A stretch of DNA of 64,000 nucleotides from Acanthacorydalis orientalis (GCA_034766995.1 CM068315.1:11785010-11849009); one strand, 5' to 3'. Positions 35,791-48,845 are shown, counted from the stretch's first letter. Numbers and translations: made by a program. The notes: a model not told the origin generated them from the sequence alone.

Positions 35791-35930
35791 GATGAAATTT
35801 AATAGTCGTACCGTTTTGAAGATTATTTTCGTCGTAATTTTTCGCTCGTTGAATTTTATTTATTTGTTCTTTATGATTACAGATTTTATTGCTTTGTAAG
35901 TCACTTGATACTCGAGTGTTTAGTTCACAA

Positions 35931-35934
<4 letters not shown>

Positions 35935-35995
<61 letters not shown>
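35935..35995. repeat. (TA)n array
   Basis: Ends in GTATGTATG; borders the GC-rich island at 35400-35790. Confidence 0.95.
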
Positions 35996-35999
35996 CATT

Positions 36000-37645
36000 T
36001 GTACAATACATAAGTACATATGTGTGTGCGTATGTAAATTCTGATCAAAGTAATGCCGATAAAACATTCGATTATACTTAAAAACGTTTTGTAATTAAGA
36101 GAAAAAAAATGTAAAGCCCTTCCATTTAAGAGAAACGAAGTGGTCTAAAGAAGGCCAAAAATATATTAAAAGCGGCCGTAAATATAAGTTTTCTGGTATT
36201 ATTATTTTAATATTTTTCATGATCGGATAATCTTGTTTTTGATAATTACAGAGAAAAATACTAAAAAACTTGTTAAAGCACTACAGATTAAATTTGTCTC
36301 TCTCGTTCTTTTCTGGCATAAACTATATTATTAATGAGGTTATTAATAATATCATTTAAAACCGAACTCGGAGCACATTTTAAATATTCAAAATGTTTTT
36401 TTTTTCTTCTCGTATCTAGACATTTATAATATTCAACAATATATGGAACGTTTTTAGATTTTCATACAACATATATCTTCTATCTACTCCATTTGTCGCT
36501 TAATTTCCTTTGCCGGACTTGACAGTTGTACTCAGACTACTATTATTTTTTGCCTTAGACATAATTTAAAAAAAATTCCTCCATATTTCCTAAATGTGCC
36601 AAATTTATAAAAGTTTTTTAAAAAAATAGATTATAAACTATATCGCACCTTTTTAGATCGTTACCTTTCTCTGGATCTCGAAATTATTGTATAATTGTTG
36701 TCTTTAATTATACAAAGTAATTGTTTAACTCAAATAATTTTATTTTTATTTTATTTGTTGACTACATTTCAAATCTTTCGACTTTTTTTATATTATTTTC
36801 TTGTAGAAGGTTATTACTTTTCGGAATTTCCCTGTACTTTCTTTTTATAATCTTTCGCAGTTATTTATTTGCACAAGTTTTTAATAGTATAACATTGTTA
36901 CTTTATTTTATTTGTATTCTGTTTTCTTTATTTTCTTCTTTGACACTTTACTAATAGGTAATATGTTTATTTTTCTGTCTATACATATTTATATAAACTT
37001 ACAGATACACATAAGGCTTAACAATTTTTAACAAATTATTAAACAATATATTATTTATTTATTATCATTATTTTTATATTTCATCAAAAAACATGATTTA
37101 TTAAACATCATGTTTTGTTTATTATGTTTTGTGCTTATTTTATTATTAGTTTTTAAATAATGGTTATATAGTTACACTCTTAACAATTAAGTGACATAGC
37201 ATCGAGAAAAGAGCTTAAAATTTATTTTGGAACTCAATTTTTTTTCGGCGTGTGTTTAAAACGGATTTAAAATATTTTTGAATTATTCTTTAAAAAAGTT
37301 AGTGATTTTATGTCCATATGTCTGTTTTGATTTTTACATTAAATTCAAAAAAAAACAATTCTTTCAGAAATTAGTTCAAATTAAAAAAAAATTTTTTATG
37401 ACTGTCTAGATGGCACTTTTTATACGATTATTTTGGAGTTGTTATCGTATGAAGTCTACTAATTTTAACGTTCCTCTTTCTAAAAAGAGTCGATCATTTT
37501 CATGTTTTCATTATACTGTTATAATTTTGTTTATGTGTAGTCTGAATAAATAATATTTAATTTTGTTCTCAGTAACAGATTAATTGATAAAGCTGTAATT
37601 AATTAATTTCAGAGATAAATAATTCAGTAGACAATACAAGGATGA
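36000..37645. other. AT-rich non-coding sequence
   Basis: Nothing recognised. A 77-codon T-rich frame at 36721-36954 is compositional. Confidence 0.5.
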
Positions 37646-37648
<3 letters not shown>

Positions 37649-37712
<64 letters not shown>

Positions 37713-37716
37713 TATA
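37649..37716. repeat. (TA)n array, one GT interruption
   Basis: TA with a single G at 37694. Confidence 0.95.
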
Positions 37717-37869
37717 AAACATACGTATGTGTTTCTGAATATATAGTTTTGTTTGTGTATATACGTCTATGTAAGCGGTTTAATATTTCATATAATAATA
37801 ATAAGTTACTAGTGGAAAAAATAATCACGTAATAGATTCGTTAAAAATTTCCAACTGTAATACATTTAT

Positions 37870-38230
37870 CATTCGTATAATATTCTACGAGCGAATGGCC
37901 ATCAACTTTTTATATACGAGCAAATGGATAGAAGAGAACAAAATAAGGTATACGTCTGCACCCTCGTATTTCATGATTATTCTTCGAGAGCGGTGCAGTG
38001 GTGCGGAAGTGGGCACCGACGGGCGACATAAAACGGGTGTACGCGAAGATGGCGACGGTGTTGAGGGGTTGCTCCTTATACCATCTCGTTGGCATGACAA
38101 CGGTTAGAAGATCTCTCTTCGCGGTTACTTGAATCGCTTGCGACTTGTCTGGATGACGGTGCAGTGTGTTTCAGACGATGACAACGAAGTTTTCTTTAAC
38201 GCCTGTACTGATAAACATACGTAACGGTGA
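37870..38230. other. Higher-GC island, no gene seen
   Basis: Open frames of 60-71 codons occur on both strands over the same bases, which suggests chance openness in GC-richer DNA. Confidence 0.3.
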
Positions 38231-38281
38231 TGATCGCTGATAATCTGTTCACATTTTATGAGACGATTTTTTTCTTTACTT

Positions 38282-38282
38282 G

Positions 38283-38340
<58 letters not shown>
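38282..38340. repeat. (TA)n array
   Basis: Pure TA after GTATGTA. Confidence 0.95.
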
Positions 38341-38344
38341 TCTA

Positions 38345-39445
38345 TAAAAACTCAGTAGATAATTAAGAAAACGTTTCTTTACACTGAAGTTTAATATGCA
38401 CATATGTCAGTCAACCTAACAATATGCATAAACAATATTACACAGTAGATTTAAATAAACATTTATTATGTAAGAACTGGAAAAATATTATTGATGAAGT
38501 GAGGTTTTAAAGAAGAAATTTTATTTAACTTAAACAGAAAAATATACTCATAGTATCACACCTGAAGAACAACATTGACATAACTTAAGGTTTTTGGGTA
38601 TCTAGGAATCTAGAAATCAAAATTTAAATTTAGCAGCTTTGAAATAATTTTATAACTTTGTACGTTGTCTACTAAATTTCAACTTTTTTGTTAACCTTTC
38701 CATTTTTATAACACTTTCGGATGAGTTATACATATAAATTGAACAAAATTACTCTTATTTGATAGCAGTGTAAATATTTAATTATTTATTTAATTGTAAA
38801 TGTGGCAAAAGGCAGGGTTTTTCATGAGAAAATCTTTTGAGAAAGTGTCAGTTGTAGTCATGATTATGGTTTTAAAAATTTTATGTATATAATGTATATT
38901 GTTTTAAAAAATGTTCATATTTTAGTTAGTGAGAACAAAATTGAACTTACACTTTGTATTTAGGTAAACTATTTTGACTGTTTGTTTATTTAACTATGTT
39001 CAATTTTATCTTGTTTGTTAGAACAAAGTCCACTTAATTAAGAAATTCAGTCCTTACACTGTTTTGTTATTAACTAAGTATTTTAAGAAGTTGAACACAT
39101 TATTTGTTTACGTTCGAATAAGAAGTAATTTAAACCTAAGTTTACAATGGAAGGTGGTTTTAATATATTTGTATATAGAGCGAAAATGATCACAGTTATT
39201 GATGATAAATAAAACCCCAAATATTCATTCATTCATTTAACTGTATGTAAAGTATCACCTACTCAGTTCATCTGACACTAGGGTATAATGAGAGAAAAAA
39301 ATTGAATAAAAATAAGGTATACTGTATACATATTATGTATAAAAGTAATGATAAACTATACACATGAATTTATAATACATAAGACAAAAAATTCTTTATT
39401 AATAATATTTGTTATAAATAATAATCATATAAGTAAAACATTAAA
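38345..39445. other. AT-rich non-coding sequence
   Basis: Nothing recognised up to the left end of mariner C. Confidence 0.5.
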
Positions 39446-39447
39446 TA

Positions 39448-40443
39448 TTAGGTTGGTGCAAAAATAATTGCAGTTTTTACTTATCTAATATAAAGATGCG
39501 CATATATCAGTTAAAAATTATATTTATTAATCAAAATAAAGGCCATTGGTCTGCACACATTTCTCATAGCAGGAAACAAGTTTATTTATTCCTACAAGAT
39601 AGAATTTTGGAGTCCTGGAATTAACGAATTCATCGAAAGGTCTTTGAGCTAATGCTAGATCTTTAAAAACCTTCTCTCGTAGGAAATTACTTAAATGTTT
39701 AAAAAATGATAATCTGTCGGAAACAGGCTCGGAGAATTAAGTGAGTGAAGTTGTATAACCCAGTTTATTTAATGTTTTGAAGTTGTTTGTGAAACGTGTG
39801 GCCGGGTGTTGTTATGAAGAAAATTTGGTTCTCTTTGATTGATTAATGCTGGATGTAAACGATGCAACTTCTCGTGCTTTTTTTTCAATTTTCTGACAAT
39901 ATTTTTCTGCTGTTATTGTTTCACCAGGCTCAAATATTGAACTGAATGATCAACATTGAATTCTTCTGCCACCTCTCGAGTTGTTTTACGTGGGTCCACT
40001 TCAATAATGGTTCTTAAATCATTATTGTCAATATCTGAAAGACGTTCACGACCCTCCTCATCATCAAGGCTTTCGTTTCCATTATGAAATTCTTGGAATC
40101 AGTGCTGAGCTGTACGTTCACTAATTGACTCTTCACCAAAAACAAATTTGATATTTCCAGCAGTATCTGTTGCTTTGCGTCCCAATTTAAACTCATACAA
40201 CAAAATCGCGTGAATTTCACCATACTTTTTTCCATTACTATTACTTTTTTCATGCTTAATTCGAAAGGTTATATCAAACAATACTAAAGAAAAAAAACAA
40301 TAGAAAGAAGTTGAAATCAATAATGCTAATTTCATTTTTTACAATGATTTACCACGTGACTATAACAAAAGTTAACGGTAACTAGAAAAGTCGATTTCGA
40401 AATTAAAATGATAAAAACTGCAATTATTTTTGCACCTACCTAA
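39448..40443 (-). mobile_element. Mariner relic C (Hsmar1/MADE1-like ends)
   Basis: The ends read TTAGGTTGGTGCAAAAATAA and, on the right, TTATTTTTGCACCTAC(CTAA), with TA on both sides. This is close to the remembered ends of human Hsmar1/MADE1. Minus strand: AILLYEFKLGRKATDTAGNI (40190, first HTH), FGEESISERTAQ, then DEEGRERLSDIDNNDLRTII and VDPRKTTREVAEEFNVD (40070-39960). It then skips to C-terminal pieces such as NQREPNFLHNNTRPHVS (39810) and LSPTDYHFL-like sequence. Multiple frameshifts. About 1.0 kb against ~1.29 kb for a full element; the first-D region is deleted. Confidence 0.87.
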
Positions 40444-40661
40444 TAATTTTGTATGATAATGTAAACATGAAACTAAAAATGATTACTAATCCAGGAAATG
40501 TCAAAGTCTGAGAGGTTGTGTCAAAGTTCAGACAGGAGGCATCTGTGCATGATCTTATTTTTATATATTTTATCTATTTTTTGTTGTAAAATTAAATTAT
40601 GTCGATATTTTCGTAATGTATATTAAAGTATAAATTCTATACTAACGTACTAAAGAATTGC

Positions 40662-40662
<1 letters not shown>

Positions 40663-40708
<46 letters not shown>
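40663..40708. repeat. (TA)n then (TG)n
   Basis: Sits at the left edge of the island at 40730. Confidence 0.95.
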
Positions 40709-40729
40709 AAGTGAAAATCGAATAGACGT

Positions 40730-41300
40730 CTCGAGTATATTTGTTCCGTGATTCACAATTCAAGTTGTTTGTTGGAAGCTCCGAGTCTTTGCAAACCTAT
40801 TCAACTGACGACGCGAGACGTGAATAGAAAGCACTTCTCTACATTATACTTCTCTTTCTCACTCTGCACACAATTTTCCACGGCCACGACCGCAGAAACC
40901 AACAAGTTCTTCTCCATTCATCACGCGTACGTTAAACGAACGACCGGCGACGAAGAAGAAGAATTTGAAGACGGAGAAGACAACGAAGAAAAAATACGAG
41001 AAGACGACGACGACTGTGAAGCAGTACACGAGTTTGGTTAGTGAAAATATCTCGAATATGAACCACGTCGAGCACTTTACTCGTCGTCTGATGGCAATGT
41101 AAGCATTGTATTGGAATCTTCGTAGCAAAGCCGCACACTACTACGATGAAAATATATCCTCTCCATACACATACATATGCGTGTGTGTGTGTATGTATAT
41201 ATATATGCTGTACATATATATTTTATATAATCCAAGACGACGAGACGGATCTGTGTGTACATTGATGCACTTCATGTCCGTAAGGAATTGAAGATATGAA
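40730..41300. other. Higher-GC island, no gene seen
   Basis: GA/CGA-rich part (40950-41030) opens a 97-codon frame with an acidic EEEEFEDGEDNEEK run. The opposite strand is equally open. Probably low-complexity purine sequence rather than a gene. Confidence 0.35.
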
Positions 41301-41949
41301 TCTAAAAATAATTTCGTTCAGTATTAGACTTTGGATCGGTATCATTTCGTTCATTTCGTCGTGTTGTAAACAAGAAAACGGCAACGATACGAAATAACAA
41401 CTTTATTTATTTTTTATTTCATTTTTAGTATTATGTTCCGTTTCATTGTTACAATCTTCGACTTTGACGTTATCTTAATACATGCACAAGATGCTAACAC
41501 AGAATTCACACAGTCATTATTTTAAAATTATTTAGTCACGAATATAAATTGTAACATTTGTTTATGTAAAATTTTTTATGTCGCAGCATCGCCGATAACA
41601 TCTGTTCTTTATGGAACATCTGATAAAGTTAAAAGTGAAATATTCATATTAATCCACAAAACATTTCGTTCTTTTCATTTACAAAAAATGAGTTATCTAA
41701 TGACCGATTGAATATTATTCGCTTTTTAAGTCATATTTTTGATTATGAGGAAAATGGTTCAAATAATTGTAACCAAAAGAGAAACGAGATAAGCCAGGAA
41801 TTAAAACGTGGTGTTTATTATTTGTCGTTTTAAATACATATCTAATGCCTTGTTAGTTACGGTCTTGTTTAGGTTTACCTTCTGAAATAAAATATAAAAA
41901 ATAAAACAATACGGTTCTGACGATGCGGATAAATTCACCACAACAAATG

Positions 41950-42062
41950 AATTCTTGTTTCACCCCACAAGCTACACCAAATTTTTCAGATCAAAAATGT
42001 TCAATAAATAATTATCATTTTTATATTAATAAATAATTATTTATATATATTAATAATTATTA

Positions 42063-42139
<77 letters not shown>

Positions 42140-42240
42140 TTATTATTTAATTGATATCATTTTTGATTGCTGCTTTTGCGCATTTTAATGTAGATACTAT
42201 CATCCTCAGAACACCAAGCTACATTAAACAAAATAAATAG
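41950..42240. repeat. Foldback repeat F3, interrupted by a TA array
   Basis: The left part has CAGATCAAAAATGTTCAATA; the right part has GATTGCTGCTTTTGCGCATT and ATCATCCTCAGAACACCAAG. A (TA)n array of about 70 bases has expanded between these blocks. Only one arm seems complete. Confidence 0.5.
42062..42132. repeat. (TA)n array inside foldback repeat F3
   Basis: Pure TA between the two recognisable blocks of F3. Confidence 0.95.
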
Positions 42241-42280
42241 TCTTATTCCACTTATTTTATTTATTATTATGTAAAAAGTA

Positions 42281-42311
<31 letters not shown>

Positions 42312-42423
42312 CATATTTATAAAAGTTGCATCTGTCAGTGAAAATCTTTCATAGTAACGCTCGTGTTTATAATAAAGTACATTTCTACAACATAAAACTA
42401 TTACTTTTTTCTGAAAGTTTTCA

Positions 42424-43054
42424 CCCTTTGAGGCCGGGCGTAGATCTAGAAACCCATTGATGTTTTCCAAAGAAACTATGGTCTCAGAGCGCTCTTTTTT
42501 GGATGATATATTTAAAGGTCACTAATCTCTTTCTAATGAGACTAAATGTATCTCTTCTTTTCATTAAAAAAAAATTACGGTCGTCCAAAAATCGGAAAAA
42601 TCGCGGTTTTTTCATTTAAAAATATATAAAAATTGCGAACTTGAGAATTGTGTTGAATATTTTTTTCCAAAAGCTCATCATTGGAAGAAAACGTATAAAA
42701 AATTATGAGACTATGTCCAGATACAAGATGTGATCGATGTAAAACCGTTTTGTAAACAACTTAATTGTTTTAAAAATTTTCACGCTCAACAATAATGTTG
42801 TTTCTGCAATTTTTCCGTTTCTAATTATATGTTTCCAGTCAATATATTTATGTTTCCCCGAATATTATCAACGATTTTCCAGGATATATCAGATAGATGT
42901 GAATTTTCTAATCGATAATCTGAATTAACATATTTTTTCTTATAACCGGCAAAATTGTAATTTTTATTTTGTTTATGACAAAAGAATGTTCAATTAATCG
43001 AAAAATATTTGATAGAAAATTTTACATCCTTTCCCCTTCACCGGTTTCAAAGGG
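42424..43054. mobile_element. piggyBac-like MITE P2
   Basis: CCCTTTGAGGCCGG at 42424 and its inverse CCGGTTTCAAAGGG ending at 43054 differ at two of 14 positions. TTAA follows the right end; on the left the equivalent is TTCA. Terminal CCCTTTGA beside TTAA fits piggyBac-like non-autonomous elements. No transposase sequence inside; the body holds several AAAATCG/CGATTTT-like hairpin pieces. A possible further end (GGTCCAAAGAGTTAA) lies at 43266. Confidence 0.6.
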
Positions 43055-43059
43055 TTAAC

Positions 43060-44350
43060 TAAGCAAACGATAACATTCAAAACTACTTGAAGTTACATTT
43101 CATATAAATAATTACTTTGAACAAATAATGTATTATCATGTTGTTTTTGTCCTTATGTTCAAGTATATGATTTCAGTTCATAATTAATTGAAAATAAAAA
43201 TTATCATTTTTTATTTTATTAATTTCGAAGAAACATCCATTTAAAAAACCATGTTTTATCTCCTCGGGTCCAAAGAGTTAAAAAAATATATCAGAATAAT
43301 TAAAAAAAAACTTATTCCGTATATTTTTATCCGTGTCACCGTCTTTATTGTTCTACAAATGTGTATTTATGAATATTATTATTAAAAAATACAATTTTTT
43401 AAATGTAATTAGTGTATGCATTAGAAAGAAGGTTTAGAAAATAAGTGAGTAAGAGTAAGAATATAGAAAGGGAGCTGAAAAAGCAGCAACAGTCTAAAAG
43501 TAAACTTTTTTAGAAAGAAAAAAAATAGCTAGTTAATTATTTTCATAGTAGTACAATGAACATTGATACTGACAAAAAAAAGTTATTTTAAAGTTTTCCA
43601 CATTAATTGAAAACAGTACATATTAATTAGAAAATAAACCGGTGTTTGGACACGGTGTACCAATATTAGATCTGCAAAGCTGCACATGACAGAAAAAAAA
43701 TGTTTGTAAGAGTAATTTCATCGGTGTATCGACAAGTCTCACAAATGTTAAGATGTGCAAATAAACGAATAAGCAGATTGATTGATAGGACAGATAGAAG
43801 AACTCCATCATGAATTTGCTGTTTAAAATATTCCAGTTGTGAGTTTTACTGAATAAACTTATGGTTTCAAATATCATTAGTGTTGAAATTTATAACAAAT
43901 TCCAGAAACTTGTGTGTACTTATAAATTCCTTTTTTCGTGAAATATTGATTCTATTATAAAAAAAATGTCAAACATGTATACAATAATGAAATTTGTCAA
44001 GAAAATTGATAGGTTTAGAATTTTTTATATAAGGAATTCGAATTGAAATTATCACTGTTATCCAGATAAATCAAGTGTAATATGAAAAATTGAATCTGTT
44101 AATTAATGAAAAGTGTATCTAATTAATTAATATTATGTAAAATATTATTGAACTAAGTGAAGCATGTCTAAAAACAATTTATGTAGCTACATACATATAC
44201 ATTAGAATCAATTAGACATATATTTATGTTAAAATTAATATTTAATATTATATAGTACATGCTTCTCAATAAAATATGAACGTTCTTCATTTCTTGAAAA
44301 TCGATCACAGGACATGTATATTTATCTCGATTTTTTTTATTTCAATTGTT
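43060..44350. other. AT-rich non-coding sequence
   Basis: Nothing firm. An 84-codon minus-strand frame at 43623-43877 shows no domain. Confidence 0.45.
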
Positions 44351-44354
44351 TCAT

Positions 44355-44390
44355 GTGCTGCTGCTGCTGCTGCTGTTACTGCTGTCACCA
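44355..44390 (+). repeat. (CTG)n tract
   Basis: Six or seven GCTGCTGCT-type units, interrupted (TTACTG). A trinucleotide tract without a credible coding frame. Confidence 0.85.
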
Positions 44391-44594
44391 CTACTGCAAC
44401 CATTCTTCGTCGTATCTTTCCACTCGTCTATTTCATGTTGAAATGATATACTGTTACTATGGTTGCCGCAGGCCCCGAAGAGCGACATGTGAGTACGATT
44501 TGCTGAATACATAATTTGATTTGCTTTGTTTTTCTTTATCATTTTCCTGTGGGAATTGCTGTAACATTAATTCACTTACAAGTACGATTCTCGT

Positions 44595-44597
<3 letters not shown>

Positions 44598-44661
<64 letters not shown>
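44598..44661. repeat. (TA)n array
   Basis: Pure TA run. Confidence 0.95.
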
Positions 44662-44663
<2 letters not shown>

Positions 44664-45239
44664 CATTTAAATGCTTAAAATGTTTTTTTGATCCATATAC
44701 TAATGATTAAGACGATTCGATAAAGTTACATTTTATAAAAGTAAAATGTTTTATTGTAATTATTATTTATTATACAAAATAACGGGTGTTTAATTTCTGA
44801 TAGTTTAATTAAGAATCAAATTACTTGGCTACATTAAATGTTTGATGAATAGTGAATTTATATTTTTTATTTGGGACTTTTTCATCAAAAATGGTTTGAT
44901 GTCATTTTTATCTATTTAAAGAAACGTTCTAAGAGCATTTTATTATATTCATTTTATTGATTGATATTTCTCAGTTTGTTAGGGTGTGTAGCTTTTTCTC
45001 GGGTAGATTTCTGGACAAAAAAATATAAAGTTTCTTCCTTAATGGAGGTTATTAAATAAATTAAATTCTGTTAAATGAATACTGTGATGTTGTTTACTAT
45101 TCAAATTATATTTATTGACTAGAAAATACTAATCGTCGTTATGCAGATTAAATGGAATGATATAAAGTATGCAAACATGTAAAATAAATAAAATTGCAAA
45201 CAAGTGACTGGAAAAAAAACAACAAACACACATACTCGT

Positions 45240-45770
45240 ACAAAAAACTACCCTTATTATTCATTCTTAAGATTGCCGCCGACGGGCGACGCGACTAAAT
45301 TAGTTTAAAAAGTTACCCCCTGAAAATAAATTGAGAGTTGTAATTATTTTTACATTTGTCCCATGGCGAGGTCGTCATAATTTTATATTAAAAGTCTTGT
45401 CACCCCTATCTTATTTCGTTGAGTGCTCCGGAGAGGGTAAGTACCCCTAACCGAGCTCTTATTAAAAGTGCAAAGGACACGACGAGAATTAGGGTTGATT
45501 TATGTATTAAGCGGCGCTGTCGAGGGGAAAATAAAAAAGTAAAAACGGGTCGCACGAGTCGACCGACAACACACAGACCAACGTCTCGACGACTTACACA
45601 CACGCAAGCGACGCGCACGCACACACGCACACAAAGAAGTTGTAATGTAAAAAGTTTGCGTGCGAGAGCTCGCGGCCCCGAATGACGACGACTCGAATGT
45701 TCTGTAATTGAAATTTGTTGCGAGCGTTAATGACGATTTTTATGGAAACGCCACTGCCGTTATGCATAGA
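45240..45770. other. Higher-GC island, candidate regulatory block
   Basis: CpG- and CA-rich section (45550-45670) followed by AATTGAAATTTG, GCGTTAATGACG, TTTTTATGG and GTTATGCATAGACG, a homeodomain-type motif mix. No credible coding frame. Confidence 0.35.
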
Positions 45771-45943
45771 CGATTTAATAAATAAAATTATGACTTTATT
45801 TTTCTGCGTTCGATCAATTTAACAAAAAGCTCATTTCATAATTAACTTTCAGACTTCTGGAGCGAATCTGTTACGAAAGACATTACCAAATGATCTTCAT
45901 CGCTTGCTGTTGATTTTATGACTATAATCTATGATTACTATAC

Positions 45944-45945
<2 letters not shown>

Positions 45946-46022
<77 letters not shown>
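45946..46022. repeat. (TA)n array
   Basis: Pure TA, about 37 units. Confidence 0.95.
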
Positions 46023-46025
<3 letters not shown>

Positions 46026-46557
46026 CGCCTTTAGAAAGCATAAAATATCTTAATTTGTTATTCAGAATTCATATGAATGAAAAACGAAAAATTCTCCAAA
46101 TTTACAATAAGTTAATATTGAGCTTTACTATTTTTAAATAACAACCAAATTGTCTTACATATTATGAAATTAATATTTATTTTTTAATAAGAATGTAATT
46201 CTCTACTATTATTTCTTGAACTTGTATTTTAAGTATCAAAAAATGTAAAATCGGAGTACTTTGAAAAATATAATCAATTCGAAATTATTTTTTTAAAAAA
46301 AAATATAACACCTTAATAAAATAATTACCAATGTTTAAACATTATTTTTATACTAATACTTCACTAGAACTTGTATCTGTTATTAAATATTTTCAACAAA
46401 GCTGTGCTTAAGAACTAATAATAATATTATCTTATTAGCTTTTTTGCTTTTTAAAATTTTATCCTATTTTAAATTGTTAAACTGCTTTTTGTCTAGATTA
46501 AATATATTATCAATTTTGTTCTGTTCAGAAAAACTAAACAATTTCATTTGATAATGT

Positions 46558-46559
<2 letters not shown>

Positions 46560-46602
<43 letters not shown>

Positions 46603-46621
46603 ATATATATATATATGTATG

Positions 46622-46656
<35 letters not shown>

Positions 46657-46675
46657 GTATGTATTATATATACAT
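46560..46675. repeat. (TA)n with repeated GTATG breaks
   Basis: TA blocks are split by TATGTATG at 46592 and 46616 and end in five GTAT units from 46643. Confidence 0.93.
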
Positions 46676-46807
46676 CTGAAAATATAAAATCTTAAATAAT
46701 ATTGAATTTAAACACGATCGTTATACTGAAGAATATTGTGCAAAACATTCTTAAATATTGTTATAAGAATTATAATAATATCTACTTTTTAAAAAAAACT
46801 TTTTTCT

Positions 46808-47000
46808 TATATATATATATATATACATACACAAGACGTCCAGATTTCTTTGTTACTCAAATATTTTTTTCTCATATATAAAACAACACATTGCCATCTG
46901 TCTTCGATAATGATTATATACACATACTAACATACATACATAAATACATACATATATATATATATGTATATATATTATATATATATATATATATATAATC
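46808..47000. repeat. Cluster of short (TA)n and (CATA)n tracts
   Basis: Several 15-25 base TA tracts at 46810, 46950 and 46973, with CATACATA units between. Confidence 0.85.
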
Positions 47001-47228
47001 AAAATTATCCACAAAACACTTTATAAAATAACACGTTGCAAAAAATAATTATCTGCAAGAGTGTTTATAGAAAGATACTAACATATAATATATATATATA
47101 TATATACATAAATCCATGATGTCGACTAATTTACTTGAAATGTTGCCTTCTATGATACCCTAATATGTTATTTTACATGTTTGTTTATTGTCTCATTCAG
47201 TTACATATACAAGCTTATAATAAAAAAG

Positions 47229-47290
47229 TGGGCGAACGCAGCCAATCCGTGGATTGGTCAGCGCAGCGAACAAGGGGCGAAGCCGCCTAG
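47229..47290 (+). mobile_element. Possible Helitron 3' end fragment
   Basis: A GC-rich 60-base block in TA-rich DNA carries a CCAATCC-GT-GGATTGG hairpin (47242-47257) and a GGCG-AAGC-CGCC hairpin (47276-47287) ending in CTAG then T. Many animal Helitrons end in GGCGAAGCCGC...CTAGT, so this may be a decayed terminus. The hairpin touches the CTAG rather than lying several bases before it, which weakens the call. No upstream Helitron body was recognised. Confidence 0.35.
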
Positions 47291-47292
47291 TG

Positions 47293-47312
47293 TATATATA
47301 TATATATGTATA

Positions 47313-47356
<44 letters not shown>

Positions 47357-47357
47357 C
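47293..47357. repeat. (TA)n array after the Helitron-like end
   Basis: TA begins at the base after CTAGTG, with TGTA breaks at 47307 and 47317. Confidence 0.93.
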
Positions 47358-47879
47358 AATTAAAGTAGTTAGAAAATATTTTATTATTTATAAAAAAGAT
47401 GTATTGTTTTGCATCTGTATAAAATATAATGTAATAATATATTTTTTATTGCAGCATTAAGGCAAGGTCTTCAAACGAAAATATACTTAAATAATTACAA
47501 ATATCGATATAATGGGTCAGCTTTGTAAAGTTTATTTTAATGATTACACCGTTTGCTGTATATTGTAATTAAATTAATATACAAGTATTTTTAAACCTTA
47601 TGTAGTTTTTTCCTATTATTATTTTCGTATAGATATAAAGAAGACAAAACATACTTGGATTGAGCTCTGTTATTTGTTGTTTCTTATATAGAAATATTTT
47701 GTTTTCGTGTGATGTTTATCAAAGGGTTAATATCCTTAAACAATTTTATGAAACACTGTAAACATAATAAGAAAAGACATTGTATAAATAAAATAAAAAC
47801 GCTGTAAAGAATAAGAACGTAAATGAACTCCATGTAAAAGTTGTTGATAAACGAAATGAAGTTGTGTAATAAAAAAAGA

Positions 47880-48680
47880 ACGAGTCTAGAATAAGACGAG
47901 ACTAGTTAAATGGCCGAGGTACTCGGAAAGAAATCAATCAGCCGTCGTAAAATGAAACACACGATCGTCGTACGTACGGATTTAATTTCTGTACGAAGGA
48001 GGAAAAAAGAAGACGAAGAAAAATCATTTAGAACGTGATTCCGAACGAACATGCAACATTGAATGTCCGTCGTTCTGAGCACAAAACGTTCGCGGAACAA
48101 AACGGTCTGCGACGGCGACGTTGACTGAACGTCACGCCGCAGTCTCTGGCGTTCGAGTATCGTTGATAAGAAACAATCGCAGCCGTCGCGGCAATAAAAC
48201 AGTAATTTGCAATTTGACAGTGGCGTGTTTCCGTCGTCGCAATGTCTTGATCGCAATTCCCGACACTTCGCCAGTTCCACTTTCGGTGCGGCGGTCGGAC
48301 GGCGTGTCGCGTTTTACGACACTTTCGTGCTGTTTGCCTGCAACATATGTATGTCGGCCGCGATCACTTTACGACCACCTAATAGCCCACATCGTAAATA
48401 TTGTCTCAATTTCGCTCTATAATGTTTTTATGGACCGCTGCATTCGTTATGCCGCTTTATGTTTCATTAACTTTATAGCTGTTCGATGCCATTACACATA
48501 TGTGTTTTCGTTGTATGTTTATCAGCCTCGCCCTCCGTCGCCGTTTCTGTTCAAAAGTTCAATAGTTATACCTTCGTGCTGTTTATGTTATTATTATTAT
48601 TATTGTGTGGATTGTAAACAGCCGATAAAGGGTCGTAGGGAAATGAGATTGTATTTTTTTGTATCGTGTATGTGATTTAC
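47880..48680. other. Higher-GC island with the longest open frame of the window
   Basis: A 184-codon plus-strand frame (48121-48675) has no in-frame ATG before 48430, no domain and a biased composition. The opposite strand is open for 124 codons at 47906-48280. Read here as non-coding. Confidence 0.35.
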
Positions 48681-48843
48681 TCAACGTTACATTATTATTT
48701 TTCAATTTAACGGTTTTGCGCAATCGATTTCATTATTTTACCTGCTCTTTTTAATACTCGCGTACGGGGAAGCTGTTTCAAAATATGTCACGTGCAGTAA
48801 ACATTTTCAAGAAATTATATCCCAATATAATACTTGTACAAAC

Positions 48844-48845
<2 letters not shown>

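Noticed and set aside
40748..41041. 97-codon frame with an acidic run
   Set aside because: The acidic run comes from a GAA/GAC-rich purine tract; the opposite strand is equally open and no homologue is recognised.
44357..44376. CTG repeat as a coding poly-Cys/poly-Ser tract
   Set aside because: Short frames on both strands without domain, and no splice context. Kept only as a trinucleotide repeat.
44548..44555. TGTGGGAA, a Su(H)-type site
   Set aside because: A single degenerate 8-base match is expected by chance several times in 64 kb on two strands; another match lies inside transposon D.
48121..48675. 184-codon open frame
   Set aside because: No ATG until deep inside, biased composition (Arg/Cys/Tyr rich), no domain, and the opposite strand is open too. 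More likely chance openness in GC-richer DNA.
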